A stretch of 64,000 bases of DNA, from the NCBI RefSeq assembly GCF_027580225.2, contig NC_073348.2, positions 29,352,001 to 29,416,000 of the forward strand, read 5' to 3'. The position numbers were made by a program, and so were the translations under genes. Each line of letters starts with the position of its first letter. Position 1 is the stretch's first letter. Under the pieces are notes generated by a model that saw only the letters and a program-made list of their open reading frames with translations, was not told where the DNA came from and made no database searches. The stretch comes from Misgurnus anguillicaudatus (taxonomy: Eukaryota > Chordata > Actinopteri > Cypriniformes > Cobitidae). Of the stretch, positions 11,554 to 21,309 are shown piece after piece.

Positions 11554-11961
11554 AGGAGACATACCATGAAAATTTGAATGTTTCCATGTTTAAGTGCAAT
11601 AATTTTGTCCCCAGTGCTTTTATTAACTTAGTTTTGGTAAACCATTTTCCACAAGCATGTGAGAAAATATGTCATTGAAATTTTGCTCCCCTGGTGATGT
11701 CAGAAGGGGATAATACCACTCGTTAATCTGCACTATCACTATCCAACCACGCCACTGCCATTTAGTACAGAGATCAGCTCGTTTGCATTTTAAAGGACAC
11801 ACCCAAAACAGCACATTTTTGCACACACCTATACAAAGTGACAATTTTGACATATAATAAATTATCTATATGATATTTTGAGCTAAAACTTCACATATGT
11901 ACTCTGGGGACACCAAAGATTTATTTTACATCTTAAAAAAAAGTCTTGTGAAATGTCCCCT
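11554..11961 (+). mobile_element. TTAA-type element (GCAAATGAGCTGATCTC family), copy 1
   Basis: TTAA at 11550-11553 and 11962-11965; ends AGGAGACATACCATG and GTGAAATGTCCCCT. Shares ATAATTTATTATA, CTGCACTAAATGGCAGTG and CATTTTAA blocks (in inverse) with 20892-21309 and 63308-63680. Confidence 0.6.
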
Positions 11962-11966
11962 TTAAA

Positions 11967-13400
11967 TCCGAACCCAGAACGCCAGAGGCACAAGTGATTT
12001 GCTTCCAAAGAATACGCCCCCTTTGTTTAAAGTTTAAGATTTATGACGGTACACCTCTCAGCAAACGAACGAATGTACAGTTTAGATGTTTATTACTATT
12101 TTGGAGTATTGGGATCGCTAGACACGGGCTTAATGTATCTATTTTTATGAAAACCTCAGTTCTACCAAAATCGACATTTTGCCTGTAGCTCAAAATTAGA
12201 CTGTGTGCATTCCGACTCATTTAGACAGTACGGGTCACATATTACGTAAGTTAAAACATTTAAAAATCTGTCAAATTAATGTAGATTGTACAGGTAAATT
12301 AATCTACATTTGTGTAAATTTGATGAGAAACGTGTGAGAGAAAAGCTTAGTTTGGGAAATTGTTAAAATCTCTCCTGAATCTTTTAGTAGAGACTGTGTC
12401 TTTACTTAGAAGAAAAATGTGAGACACATGTGACTTAAACGTTTCCATTTGCTTTCCTAATAATCTTATTGATGACCAAATTGAGATATTAAAGAGATCT
12501 CATCTGTGTTTTTTCTTTCTTATAAGAAGGTTTCCAGCTGGTTGAATTAGATAAGGTGGTCCATATGGTCCAGGCTGGATTGGGTAGATACCTAATGAAG
12601 CTGAAGTTGTCCATCTTACGCCTGGTATGGTTGACCAGCCTGACCACAATAATCTTACATTACTTGACTTGCACTAAAGAGAAAGAAACAGACTTTTCTT
12701 CTTGCATTCTACTCTCAACTTTTACAGTCATACCTGCTCTGGTGTTGGACATAAATTATATAGCAGCCTTCAGAAAGGGAAGCTTGTTAAAGGTGGACCA
12801 TAGGAGCTTACGAGAGCTGCACACACACACACAACATAAGGCAGATGCCTGTGTCATGAAGCCTAAAGCAGTGGGCGTGAGGCTCGTGTCTCACCCAGCG
12901 CTCACCAGAAGTGAGCAGACCCTCATTATGCCCAGCTGGAGATGAGCTCTGACATGTCCACTGAGCTGAAGAGAGATCTCCAAAGATCACGCCCGCCAAC
13001 CTTTCAGCTGATCTCAGATCTGCCCGGGGATAATAAAGGCGGGGGGTGTCTGCATGCGAGCTGTTTTCGGAACGCCGGCTGGAACGATCTGTCCCTTCCT
13101 GCCATTATCTTTACATTTACTCCTGCAGAAGTCTGACAGGTGCTGGACACAAGGATTGGCTGACACACACTGACCGTAATAGAATGGGCAGTTCTGGAGA
13201 TGACGGTTTAATGGACACGACTAAAAAAAGGACCGCAGGGGAAATAGGCAGTCCAACTATAAGACAGATGATTCAGCACAGTTCACAATCTTACTGATGT
13301 TGAGTGACTGACAGGTATTTTAGGCGTACCTGGATATTACAACAATCTACCAGTTCCCACCTGAACAGCCTTAGGTGGTTTGTTGGTTTCAGCTGGTGGG
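11967..13400. other. Unassigned stretch between a TTAA element and the tandem repeat
   Basis: Contains a 129-residue plus-strand frame (12556-12945) with no recognisable motif and an AC run. I see no gene. Confidence 0.3.
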
Positions 13401-13404
13401 AGCT

Positions 13405-13710
13405 GGTCTAGATTTTCTTAAAGACTGGTCAAGCTGGCGTTCATCCTGTCAGGCTGGTCATTTTTTGGTTTTACTGGGATTTGAGATGGTCTTGCTGTTC
13501 GCAAAGAATGATTAAGTTGGTGTTCAGCCTGTCAGGCTGGTAATTTTATGGTTTAACAGGGATTTGAGATGATCTGTTCTCAAAAGGCGGTTCAAGCTGC
13601 TGGTCAGGCTGGTCTTTTTGATGGTTTAACAGGGATTTGAGATGGTCTAGTTGTTCTCAAAGACTGGTCAAGCTGCTGTTCAGCTGGTCAGACTGGAATT
13701 TTCTGATGTT
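13405..13710 (+). repeat. Tandem ~80-bp repeat, about four units
   Basis: Units begin near 13421, 13505, 13584 and 13660 with AAGACTGGTCAAGCTG-like words and carry GGGATTTGAGATGGTCT and CTGTCAGGCTGG. The spacing (about 84, 79, 76 bp) and diverged sequence fit an old satellite-like expansion, not CRISPR. Confidence 0.65.
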
Positions 13711-13991
13711 GTGTGTTCTACAATCTACAGATCTGTATTTTCCACAAACTAAATAGATACAGTTTATTTACAGTTTATAACAGTATGTAAAATTTATTTT
13801 GTTCAGTGTAATGCATTGTTTTATCATATATTTCTTATGTATTTAATACGATTATCACTGACACAAGTTCACACAGTGTAGACAGAGGAAAACTGTTTAA
13901 CCAAACCTGGCAACACACCTAACCAAGCCTGGTTCAGTCCAACAGCTTATGGAGTTTTTATTCAGCCACCTTTGGTTTGTTCACCTGGTTC

Positions 13992-15095
13992 TTAAAGGGA
14001 CACTCCACTTTAAAAAAAAAATAGGCTTATTTTCCAGCTCCCCTAGAGTTAAAAAAATTTAATTTTACCATTTTGGAATCCATTCAGTCGATCTCCTGGT
14101 CTGGCGGTACCACTTTTAGCCAACCCAATATCACGCAAATACGTGACTATTTCACGTATGGACCAACGTGAAAATGTCACGTTTTGCCGCGTTTGAACGT
14201 GAGCATGTCACGTTTTCTGTTTGTGTCACTGTCACGTATTGGTTCCTGAACTTTTTTGTCCTAATTTCTTACCATTGTTGCTTCGGTTTAGGGTTAGATT
14301 TACATAAAATGACATCCTTACCTAAACAAACTCTAACCCCAACGTTATTCGACAATTGGTTAAATTTTAGAAAATATAAAAGAATAAGTCTTTTTTTTTT
14401 ATAAACCAATACTTAAAGTGACAAATACTTAAAGTGACATATAACGCAAGCACCAAATCTAACCCTGAACCGAAGCGAGAATGGTTTGAAAATAGGACAA
14501 AAAAGTTGAGTAACCAATACGTGACAGTGACACAAACAGAAAACGTGACATGCTCACGTTCAAACGCGGCAAAACGTGACATTTTCACGTTGGTCCATAC
14601 GTTAAATAGTCACGTATTTGCGTGATATAGGGTTGCTTTTAGCATAGCTTAGCATAATTCATTGAATCTGAGTAGACCATTAGCATCGCACTCAAAAATA
14701 TATGATATTACACAGCGCCCGAAAATAGTCCCCTTGATAACTTTCAAAAGCTGGGGACTTTTTTCGGGTGCTGCATAATATCATTGCGCTCAAAAACATA
14801 TGATATTATGCAGCGCCTGAAAATAGTCCGAAAATATTCCCCTTGGTACCTTTCAATAGCTGGGGACTATTTTCGGACGCTGCGTGATATCATTGGTACG
14901 GCAGCAAAGTCCTTGATTTCGCTGGAATAAGAGTATAGTTCCTAGCCATATCGGCCTAGAAAATTGCAACTTTTAATTTTCTGTCAGTCTTAGTATACAA
15001 TGTAACTTCAGAAGAGTCAAGTTTTAAATAGGAAAAATATCGAAACCTTTTGGTCATTTTTGAAAATGAGCATTTTGAAAAAGCGCATGTTAATA
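13992..15095 (+). mobile_element. TTAA-type element (AGGGACACTCCAC family), truncated and interrupted
   Basis: Starts TTAAAGGGACACTCCACTT at 13992 and shares the CTCCCCTAGAGTTAA and AGCATAGCTTAGCATAAT blocks with 18080-20051 and 61117-61823. It is interrupted at 14121-14635 by a foldback element. An internal block containing GAAAATAGTC is repeated at 14730 and 14820. The right terminus is not found; similarity fades near 15095. Confidence 0.6.
14121..14635 (+). mobile_element. CAACCCA-ended foldback element, copy 1, 8-bp duplication
   Basis: Ends CAACCCAATATCACG and CGTGATATAGGGTTG, with long near-perfect inverted arms covering most of its 515 bp. Flanked by a perfect 8-bp CTTTTAGC (14113-14120 and 14636-14643). 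The arms make nearly identical short ORFs on both strands, which are not genes. It is inserted in a TTAA-type element. Confidence 0.75.
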
Positions 15096-15213
15096 TTACA
15101 TTAAATGTACAAATGTAGTATTTTAAGTCTTTGTATTTTATGGGGACATTGATTTTATAAGAAAATCTGTGGAAGTCACTGAGTTGTGAATTATTTATCT
15201 TACTGTAAAAATG

Positions 15214-16109
15214 TAGCCTGGGTGCCAGCCGATCTTAGCTCCGCCCACAAGAATTTGAAAACGGGAAGATCGGTCTGGCGTTTCTCCGTTGAGGAGCTAC
15301 TATGCTAAGACAAATGCTGGTCGAACCAATCAAATTGTCAGGGCGGGCTTTATACGATGATGGACAGATAATCAACAGTCACGTAATGAACCACGTCACC
15401 AACGAGCGCGTGTGTTGAATGGCTGCCGCTGTAGAGTTCAGATGTGTGGATTCTGACATGGAGTCTGTTCTAAAAGATATCGACAGAGCATTGATTTTAA
15501 AAGAGGAACAGAGAAACGCGAGCAGGGCATTTGTTGATGTTTTTGCCGTCCTTCCTATTCGGCAAAAGTTGGTCGCAACTGAAATGGCTAACGTTATCAC
15601 GGCGATGCAACTCAGCGTGCATGACGAGATGGATATAATTAGCGGTCGTTGCCAGCTTCTTTTCGGAAGCCCGGAATCGTGGTTGCTGAATAAGTGGAGG
15701 GACATGCTAAGCTCCAATATTTTCAAGCCAACGTAATGGGTATTGTCGTGGATGAAGTTCACCTAACGTACAAATGGTAAGAGATAGCCTTACTCTATGA
15801 CTTAGTAAATACTTCATGTTGTGATATAAACAAAATGTTGTAAACATAATAGGTGTTGATGTACATTCGCTAACTCAGTATAATCACAATGTTAGTGTCA
15901 TTGAAGCGAAATAATAACTAGCAGTTCGGTCAGGCTGCAAAGACGTAATTTCAACATACGTCACACACTCCGTTGCTCTGATTGGTCGTAGGTCTATCCA
16001 ATTGAGTGCAGAGGCATTTTTCGGTTGAGACACGTTTCATAATTATAGCTTAATGGAGCGGTATCAGACTCAAATTCTGACTAGAATTGAGTATGACAAC
16101 GTCAGGCTA
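15214..16109 (+). mobile_element. TAGCCTG-ended DNA transposon with 9-bp duplication, carrying RecQ fragment
   Basis: 896-bp element. The ends are TAGCCTG and CAGGCTA (7-bp perfect inverted termini, weaker similarity further in). It is flanked by a perfect 9-bp direct repeat GTAAAAATG at 15205-15213 and 16110-16118. The second copy, on the other strand at 49022-49887, has the same ends and its own perfect 9-bp repeat, so these are real boundaries. A 9-bp duplication fits MuDR-like (Mutator) elements better than hAT (8), Harbinger (3) or TTAA types, but the superfamily is inference because no transposase is present. Confidence 0.75.
15419..15776 (+). pseudogene. RecQ-like helicase 5' exon fragment, frameshifted, inside transposon
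   Basis: An ORF starts MAAAVEF at 15419 and runs 105 residues to 15736. Signs of a RecQ-like superfamily-2 helicase are AFVDVFAVLP (the residues just before Walker A in RecQ proteins), then GRCQLLFGSPESW and a KWRDML stretch that precede motif II. After a frameshift near 15728 comes VMGIVVDEVHLTYKW, a Walker-B-type DEVH box, ending exactly at a good splice donor (AAATG|GTAAGAG at 15777). FGKS of Walker A is readable only in another frame at about 15558, and the stretch from there to FGSPESW looks short (about 45 residues), so a deletion is likely. It cannot make an active helicase. It lies wholly within the 15214-16109 element. A second copy on the other strand is at 49338-49682. Whether it is a captured host exon or the element's own gene is unknown. 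Confidence 0.6.
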
Positions 16110-16118
16110 GTAAAAATG

Positions 16119-17975
16119 CACATTGCTAGGAAAATACTGCTATTGTCACTTAATGTAACTAGCATTTACAGCTATTTGCACTTAGTGTAAATGGCGGCTG
16201 CCTTCTTTTTATTTCTGCAATGTGAAAAGGTGAAAATGTTCCTGCAATCTGGTTTATTGAACACTTGATTTATTGAACACTATTTCATGAAATATTTCAC
16301 TGTACTACACTTACAGTCTCTGCTTCTCTCCCCAAATTACTCTTGCGGCTCTCCGGGTGTGTTCTTGCATCGGTAGTTTTTTCTTACGTCTCATCCGTGT
16401 TAACATCCTTTACTGCGGGAATGTTTCTAAAGTACGAAAAAGCAGTAGATCAGATACCTTATATGAAAATTATTAAAAACATTAAACAGTTGGATTGTCA
16501 ATGTTTTTAAAATCGGATAAAAGATGAAAAAGTTAATCTCTAGCTGTGTCCCAGGCGACATAAGTGGCTCGTCTTGGATTTCCTATGGAGTAGCATCACA
16601 TGTCAGTCTCACTGTTTGATTCTGTGTGTGTTACTGACCTCAGCAGCAAACGAAAGGCAAAGTGTGAATTGCATGCCAACACTTTTCACTCTCTCCCATC
16701 TTACCAGCACAGGAACCCTGCAGTGAGACACGTGTGACATTACTGCCTCAGCGGCTCAAAGTTAATGAGCCTAAACACCAAATGCAAGTCTCTGTGTGTC
16801 TTTGAGAGTGGTAAATGTGAACATGTGTGTGATAGAGAATAAGAAAAAAGGTGTGCATGTGTCAATGTTTGGGCTCTGTCCATATGGAGACCCACAACAG
16901 TTATCAGCCCACGTCCTGAAGTGAGCTTCACATGAAGAAGTAAAGTGAGGGAGCGTGCAAAGGAACAATGGCACTCGTTGTGGCAACAGTGTGGACCTGT
17001 CAAGTACAGAAAATCTGGCTGAAGATCCTGGCGGGATGGTGAAATGGATGGCAAGATGAAACTCCAGCCATGTGGCTTATCTGCAGCCTGACTTCATTGG
17101 CATAAAAAACCCTTCAGCTCTTCTTCAACCAACACTTCACAGCACCCATGCTGAGACCACTAGAGAAAATATCTTTGAATCTTCACACCATGGATTTTCT
17201 GTGTTTAAAAATGCACATAGTACTTATTCTTCATGTGTCGTCCTTGTCTCACGCTGTGTATGTGAGGATAGATGAGAAGGGCTCCATGGGAAGGTAGACG
17301 CAGTGCCCCCTTAAGGCTTTGTGTGAGCCTTTGGACAATTGACAGAAAGCAGTCGAGCAACTGATGTTATTTATTATGTTGTTACAGTAGAGAAGAGCTG
17401 GTCATAAACTCGGGTCACTCTGTAATGACAGACTGCTTGATTTGCAATGTAAATGAGTTAAGAAACTCTTCTGTTATTCTGTCTTTTGCTGTATCTCAAT
17501 CTGTATCTCACCCTCTCTCTCTTGCTTGCTCATTCTGTAGTTCTACATCTGATTTTTTATTCTAAAGTTTTGCTACGATTACAGGTAAAAAGGCCATGCA
17601 TAATCATCAAAAGCAATTATAGTATGGCAGGTCATTCGCTTTAGACCTGTCATTAGTCAGTGCCAATCGTGGAGTGCCTGTGATAGCGCGAGTAATGACA
17701 GGGAAGAGAACCACGGCTGAACGTTAAGATGTCCACCTCCTGCTGCAGGGACGTGGGTTCACGGCTGCTGTTTTGTGGCAGTTAGCAGTCTTGTACTTTT
17801 AAATGACAAACCGTAAGATACTGTAAATGGATTGCACTGTTGTTAGGAGTGAAGTTTAATGTGATGTATAATACATGTAATTAGCCTGAAGTATTTGTAG
17901 GGTCCGACTTAACCCACCAGCATAATACATTTAAATTAATTGTTTGCCGAAATTTGAAAATTCGTATAATTTACT
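16119..17975. other. Single-copy stretch, no gene recognised
   Basis: Overlapping 104- and 71-residue minus-strand frames near 16740-17054 are unsupported. No repeat ends found. Confidence 0.3.
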
Positions 17976-18757
17976 CATTGTAAAAAAGATGTAAGTTTAA
18001 CTTAAAAAGTAAGTTACCTGGTTGGCTTAAAACTTTGAGTTAATTCAACTTAAAAATAAAATCAGTTAACTAATATTAAAGGGACATTCCACTTTAAAAA
18101 ATATATACTCATTTTCCAGCTCCCCTAGAGTTAAACATTTGATTTTTACCGTTTTGGAATCCGGGTCTGACGCTAGCACTTTTAGCATAACTTAGCACAA
18201 TCATCTGATTCGACCATTAGCATCGCCCTAAAAAATAAACAAATAGTTTAGATATTTTTACTATTTAAAACTTGACTCTTCTGTAGTTACTTCGTGCACT
18301 AAGACCGACAGAAAATTAAAAGTTGCAATTTGCAAGGCTGATATGGCTAGAAACTGTACTCTCATTCTGGTGTAATAATCAAGGACTTTGCAGCTGTAAC
18401 ATGACTACAGCAGGCATACTGATATCACGAATTGGCCGAAAATAGTCCCCTGCCATTGAGAGTTACTAAGGGGACTATTTTCGGCTGCTGCGTAATATCA
18501 TTGCGCCTTCTGCGGCCATGTTATAGCTGCAAAGTTCTTGATTATTACGCCAGAATATAGTTTAATTTTCTGTCTGTCTTAGTACACGATGTAACAGAAG
18601 AGTTAAGTTTTAAATAGAAAAAATATTGAAACTCTTTGGTTATTTTTAGCGCAATGCTAATGGTCTAAACAGATTCGGTGGATTATGCTAAGCTGTGCTA
18701 AAGATTTGCTAATGCTAATGGATTCCAAAACTGTAAAAATGAAATGTTTAACTCTAG

Positions 18758-20010
18758 GGGCCCTATCTTGCACCCAGCGCAATTGACTTTGTCAGTGACG
18801 CATGTATCATTTCGTATTTTGCACTGGCGCACAGCGGGTTTTTCCCTCCACAGACGCACGTCGGCAAACTAGGGAATGAACTTGCGCTCCCTGGGCGGTT
18901 CAGCGCAAAAAACCAGGCGTGCTCCGGCGCAAACCATCTCTTATGCTATTTTGCAGTTTCAAAAAACAATTGCGCTACTAACAAAAAAAAACTAGTCTAA
19001 TGTCAGTGGCGCGTTGCGGTGGTTCATTATGCTATTTTAAGGGCGCATGCTTGACCATAATGTATAGCGTGCACAACGCGCATTGCTTATCTAATCTACA
19101 CAGATGCAACAGTTATTTTTGCTAATCATAAATTGTTTCAATAAAAAATATAAGATAAGGGAAATCATTAAATCATAAATTGTTACAATAAAAATATTAA
19201 CACATGAGATAAGGGAAATCATTGTGGTGAGCATTGTGGTGATAGTTTTTATTTATTTTGTGTGGCAGCGTTAAACAATTATCATGCAAATAACGATTAA
19301 AATATTTTCATAAGTTTGTTGTGTGGCTGTATTATGTTTATTTTATCTAAATAATAATTAAAATGTTTTCATAAGAAACCTTCATGTATGTGAACTTGAT
19401 TTGTAAGTGTACTTTGGGGTTGAACCTTGCTTGCGTTTCTTGTGTCCGATTTCAAAGCCCCCAAACCCTTTCAGCGGTGAGGGTGGACGCAGCGATGTCC
19501 TCCTGGGTGCCCGGCGTGCCCGATTTATGCTGGCAAGCTTGGGATCCCCCGGTCTCCTGACATCATTGTAGTGCTTGGCGCAGCTGATGAGACAATTGCG
19601 GCTATTTCCTCTCACGCCTGTTTAACCGACGCTGATTCGGGCGGGTTTCTCCCATCCCCATACAAAACAACTTCTCTGTCTTTGACTGCTCTTACAAGAA
19701 CGTCGGTCTCATCGGCTGTGAACCACTCCTGGCGTGCGCCTGTCAAATCCGTCATAATAATAGCAACCCGCCATGGAACTTGCGCCCTTGCGTTTAAAGG
19801 TAATGTTGGATAGCGTTCTGATTGGTTTATTTGACGTTACGTCCAAACCACACCTATGAATAATGAACCTACTTCAGACCAACCCCTTATTGATTTGCGC
19901 CCGGCGCAAGACTTATTTCTTATAAATAGCAACAGCGCCCAAGATCCGCCCACAAAGTCACTTGCGCTTTGCGCTTCGGACTTGCGTTTCAGATCGTTAA
20001 AATAGGGCCC
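18758..20010 (-). mobile_element. Harbinger-like transposon (GGGCCCTAT ends, TAG duplication)
   Basis: 1253-bp element with GGGCCCTAT...ATAGGGCCC ends and a 3-bp TAG duplication (18755-18757 and 20011-20013), as expected of PIF/Harbinger elements. It contains a decayed Myb/SANT-like gene on the minus strand. It interrupts the TTAA element 18080-20051, whose halves rejoin around it. A second copy is at 44315-45377. Confidence 0.68.
19382..19770 (-). pseudogene. Myb/SANT-like DNA-binding protein of a Harbinger element, broken
   Basis: Reading the minus strand from about 19755, a frame gives QEWFTADETDVLVRAV, then a VVLYGDG stretch and ESASVKQA-stop-EEIAAIV. This is the trihelix/Myb-like pattern of the second protein of Harbinger transposons (NAIF1-like), with TGA where Trp would be expected after KQA. 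Further on the homology continues in another frame as CAKHYNDVRRPGDPKL, showing a frameshift, and runs on to about 19382. In intact relatives this protein helps bring the transposase to the element ends. No DDE transposase is visible here. The assignment comes from motif recognition only. Confidence 0.5.
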
Positions 20011-20289
20011 TAGGGGATGAGTATATTTTCTAAAAAAAGTGGAATTTCCCTTTAACTCAACATTTTAAGGTGACCAGGTAGGTACCTTACTTTTTAAAGT
20101 TTAACCAACAAATCTTTTTTACAGTGCAGTGATGCAGTCCTATGTGTATATGACTTCCGTTCTTTAGCTGAACAAATTTGAAGTTATATTAAATAATATC
20201 CTTGCTCTTTTCCGATTTGTAAGGCCATTTTATGGTCTTTATGGCCATTTTATTTTTCCCAAAAGCATATCCATCTGTCATAAAAGTAA

Positions 20290-20640
20290 TTGTAAACACA
20301 CACACCTGAAGCAGTGGGCAGCTATTACTGCAGCACCCGGGGAGTACAGTAACTGTGGAAAAGGTACCTTGCTCCAGGCACTCCTCGTGGTCCTGGGAAT
20401 CAAACCTGTGATCTTTTGCAGTGTAAAAAAATGCAGCATGGGTTTGTCAATTCAACGTTTTGACTTGTGAATAGTTGACATTTTAGTTGAAATTTTTAAG
20501 TTAAAGTAGCATAAAAATGTATAAATTGATTGGACAAAAATGCAGCATTTTATACAGTGTGGGTTGAGAACCAAACATGTGATCTTTTGGGTTACAAGTC
20601 CGACTCTCCAACCACTGGGCCACAACTGTCCCCCCTATGT
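20290..20640 (-). repeat. tRNA-headed repeat interrupted by a small MITE
   Basis: CAAACCTGTGATCTTTTG at 20400 and again CAAACATGTGATCTTTTGGG at 20572, then CCAACCACTGGGCCACAACT, the reverse of a tRNA-like head. Between them a 143-bp MITE (20420-20562) with CAGTGTAAAAAAATGCAGC and GCAGCATTTTATACAGTG ends. Confidence 0.45.
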
Positions 20641-20891
20641 CTCCACTGGGTTAATATATGTCTTCTTATAGGGAAAAATGTAAATACATTTGTAATAAAA
20701 AATATTTTGAGCTTTTTTTGCAATCAATACATTGTGTATTAATGTAAAGATACAGATTAGCGACCTACTGTACTTTTAATATGGCAGCACATGGACCCAA
20801 TTCAATGCATAACAAAGCTGTGAAAGGCTGGGATATTGTTTAATATGACTCTTATTGTGTTCAACTGAAGTCATAAACACCTGGGATTGCT

Positions 20892-21309
20892 TTAAGGTGA
20901 AAAAATTGTGAGAAAATTTTCATATTTCGGTGAACTTTTCCTGGTTACATTTCACAAGACATGTAAAATAAATCTTTGGTGTCCCCAAAGCCCATGAGGT
21001 TTTAGCTTAAAAAAAACAATATAGATAATTTATTATAACATGTTAAAATTGCCACTTTGTAGATGGGTGTGTCTTTTTAAATGCAAATGAGCTGATCTCT
21101 GCACTAAATGGCAGTGCCGTGGTAGTGCAGATTAAGGGGCGGTATTATCCCCTTCTGACATCACAAGGGGAGCCAAATTTCAATGACCTATTTTTTCACA
21201 TGCTTGCAGAGAATAGTTTCACATATTCTAGGTTGAACGAAGCACTGGGGACCTAAGTATAGCACTTAAACATGGAAAAAGTCAGATTTTCATGATTTGT
21301 CCCCTTTAA
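20892..21309 (+). mobile_element. TTAA-type element (GCAAATGAGCTGATCTC family), copy 2
   Basis: Opposite orientation to copy 1. Contains ATGCAAATGAGCTGATCTCT, CACTAAATGGCAGTG and GGGGCGGTATTATCCCCTTC; right end TTGTCCCCTTTAA. The left end is worn. Confidence 0.58.

Larger units (their letters stand above)
18080..20051 (+). mobile_element. TTAA-flanked element (AGGGACATTCCAC family) holding Harbinger-like insert
   Basis: Ends AGGGACATTCCAC...GTGGAATTTCCCT between TTAA at 18076-18079 and 20052-20055. Without the Harbinger-like insert it is about 720 bp, close to the intact relative at 61117-61823. TTAA duplication points to piggyBac or Kolobok; non-autonomous. Confidence 0.7.
17976..20127 (+). 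mobile_element. Outer CACTGTAAAAAA-type MITE broken by nested insertions
   Basis: Left arm CATTGTAAAAAAGATG with AACTTAAAAAGTAAG (17976-18075) and right arm ending CTTTTTTACAGTG (20056-20127) are inverted relatives. Between them sits the TTAA element, which contains the Harbinger-like element: three layers in all. Confidence 0.6.

Noticed and set aside
12556..12945. 129-residue plus-strand ORF
   Set aside because: No motif; ends in an AC-rich stretch; no exon structure around it.
13405..13710. Possible CRISPR-like array
   Set aside because: Units are diverged over their whole length with no constant repeat and unique spacers, in a vertebrate context.
14168..14625. Nearly identical 60-80-residue ORFs on both strands (starting MKMSRFAAF), with relatives at 27760 and 35070
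   Set aside because: They are the two arms of foldback transposons read on opposite strands; no family motif and no conserved frame.
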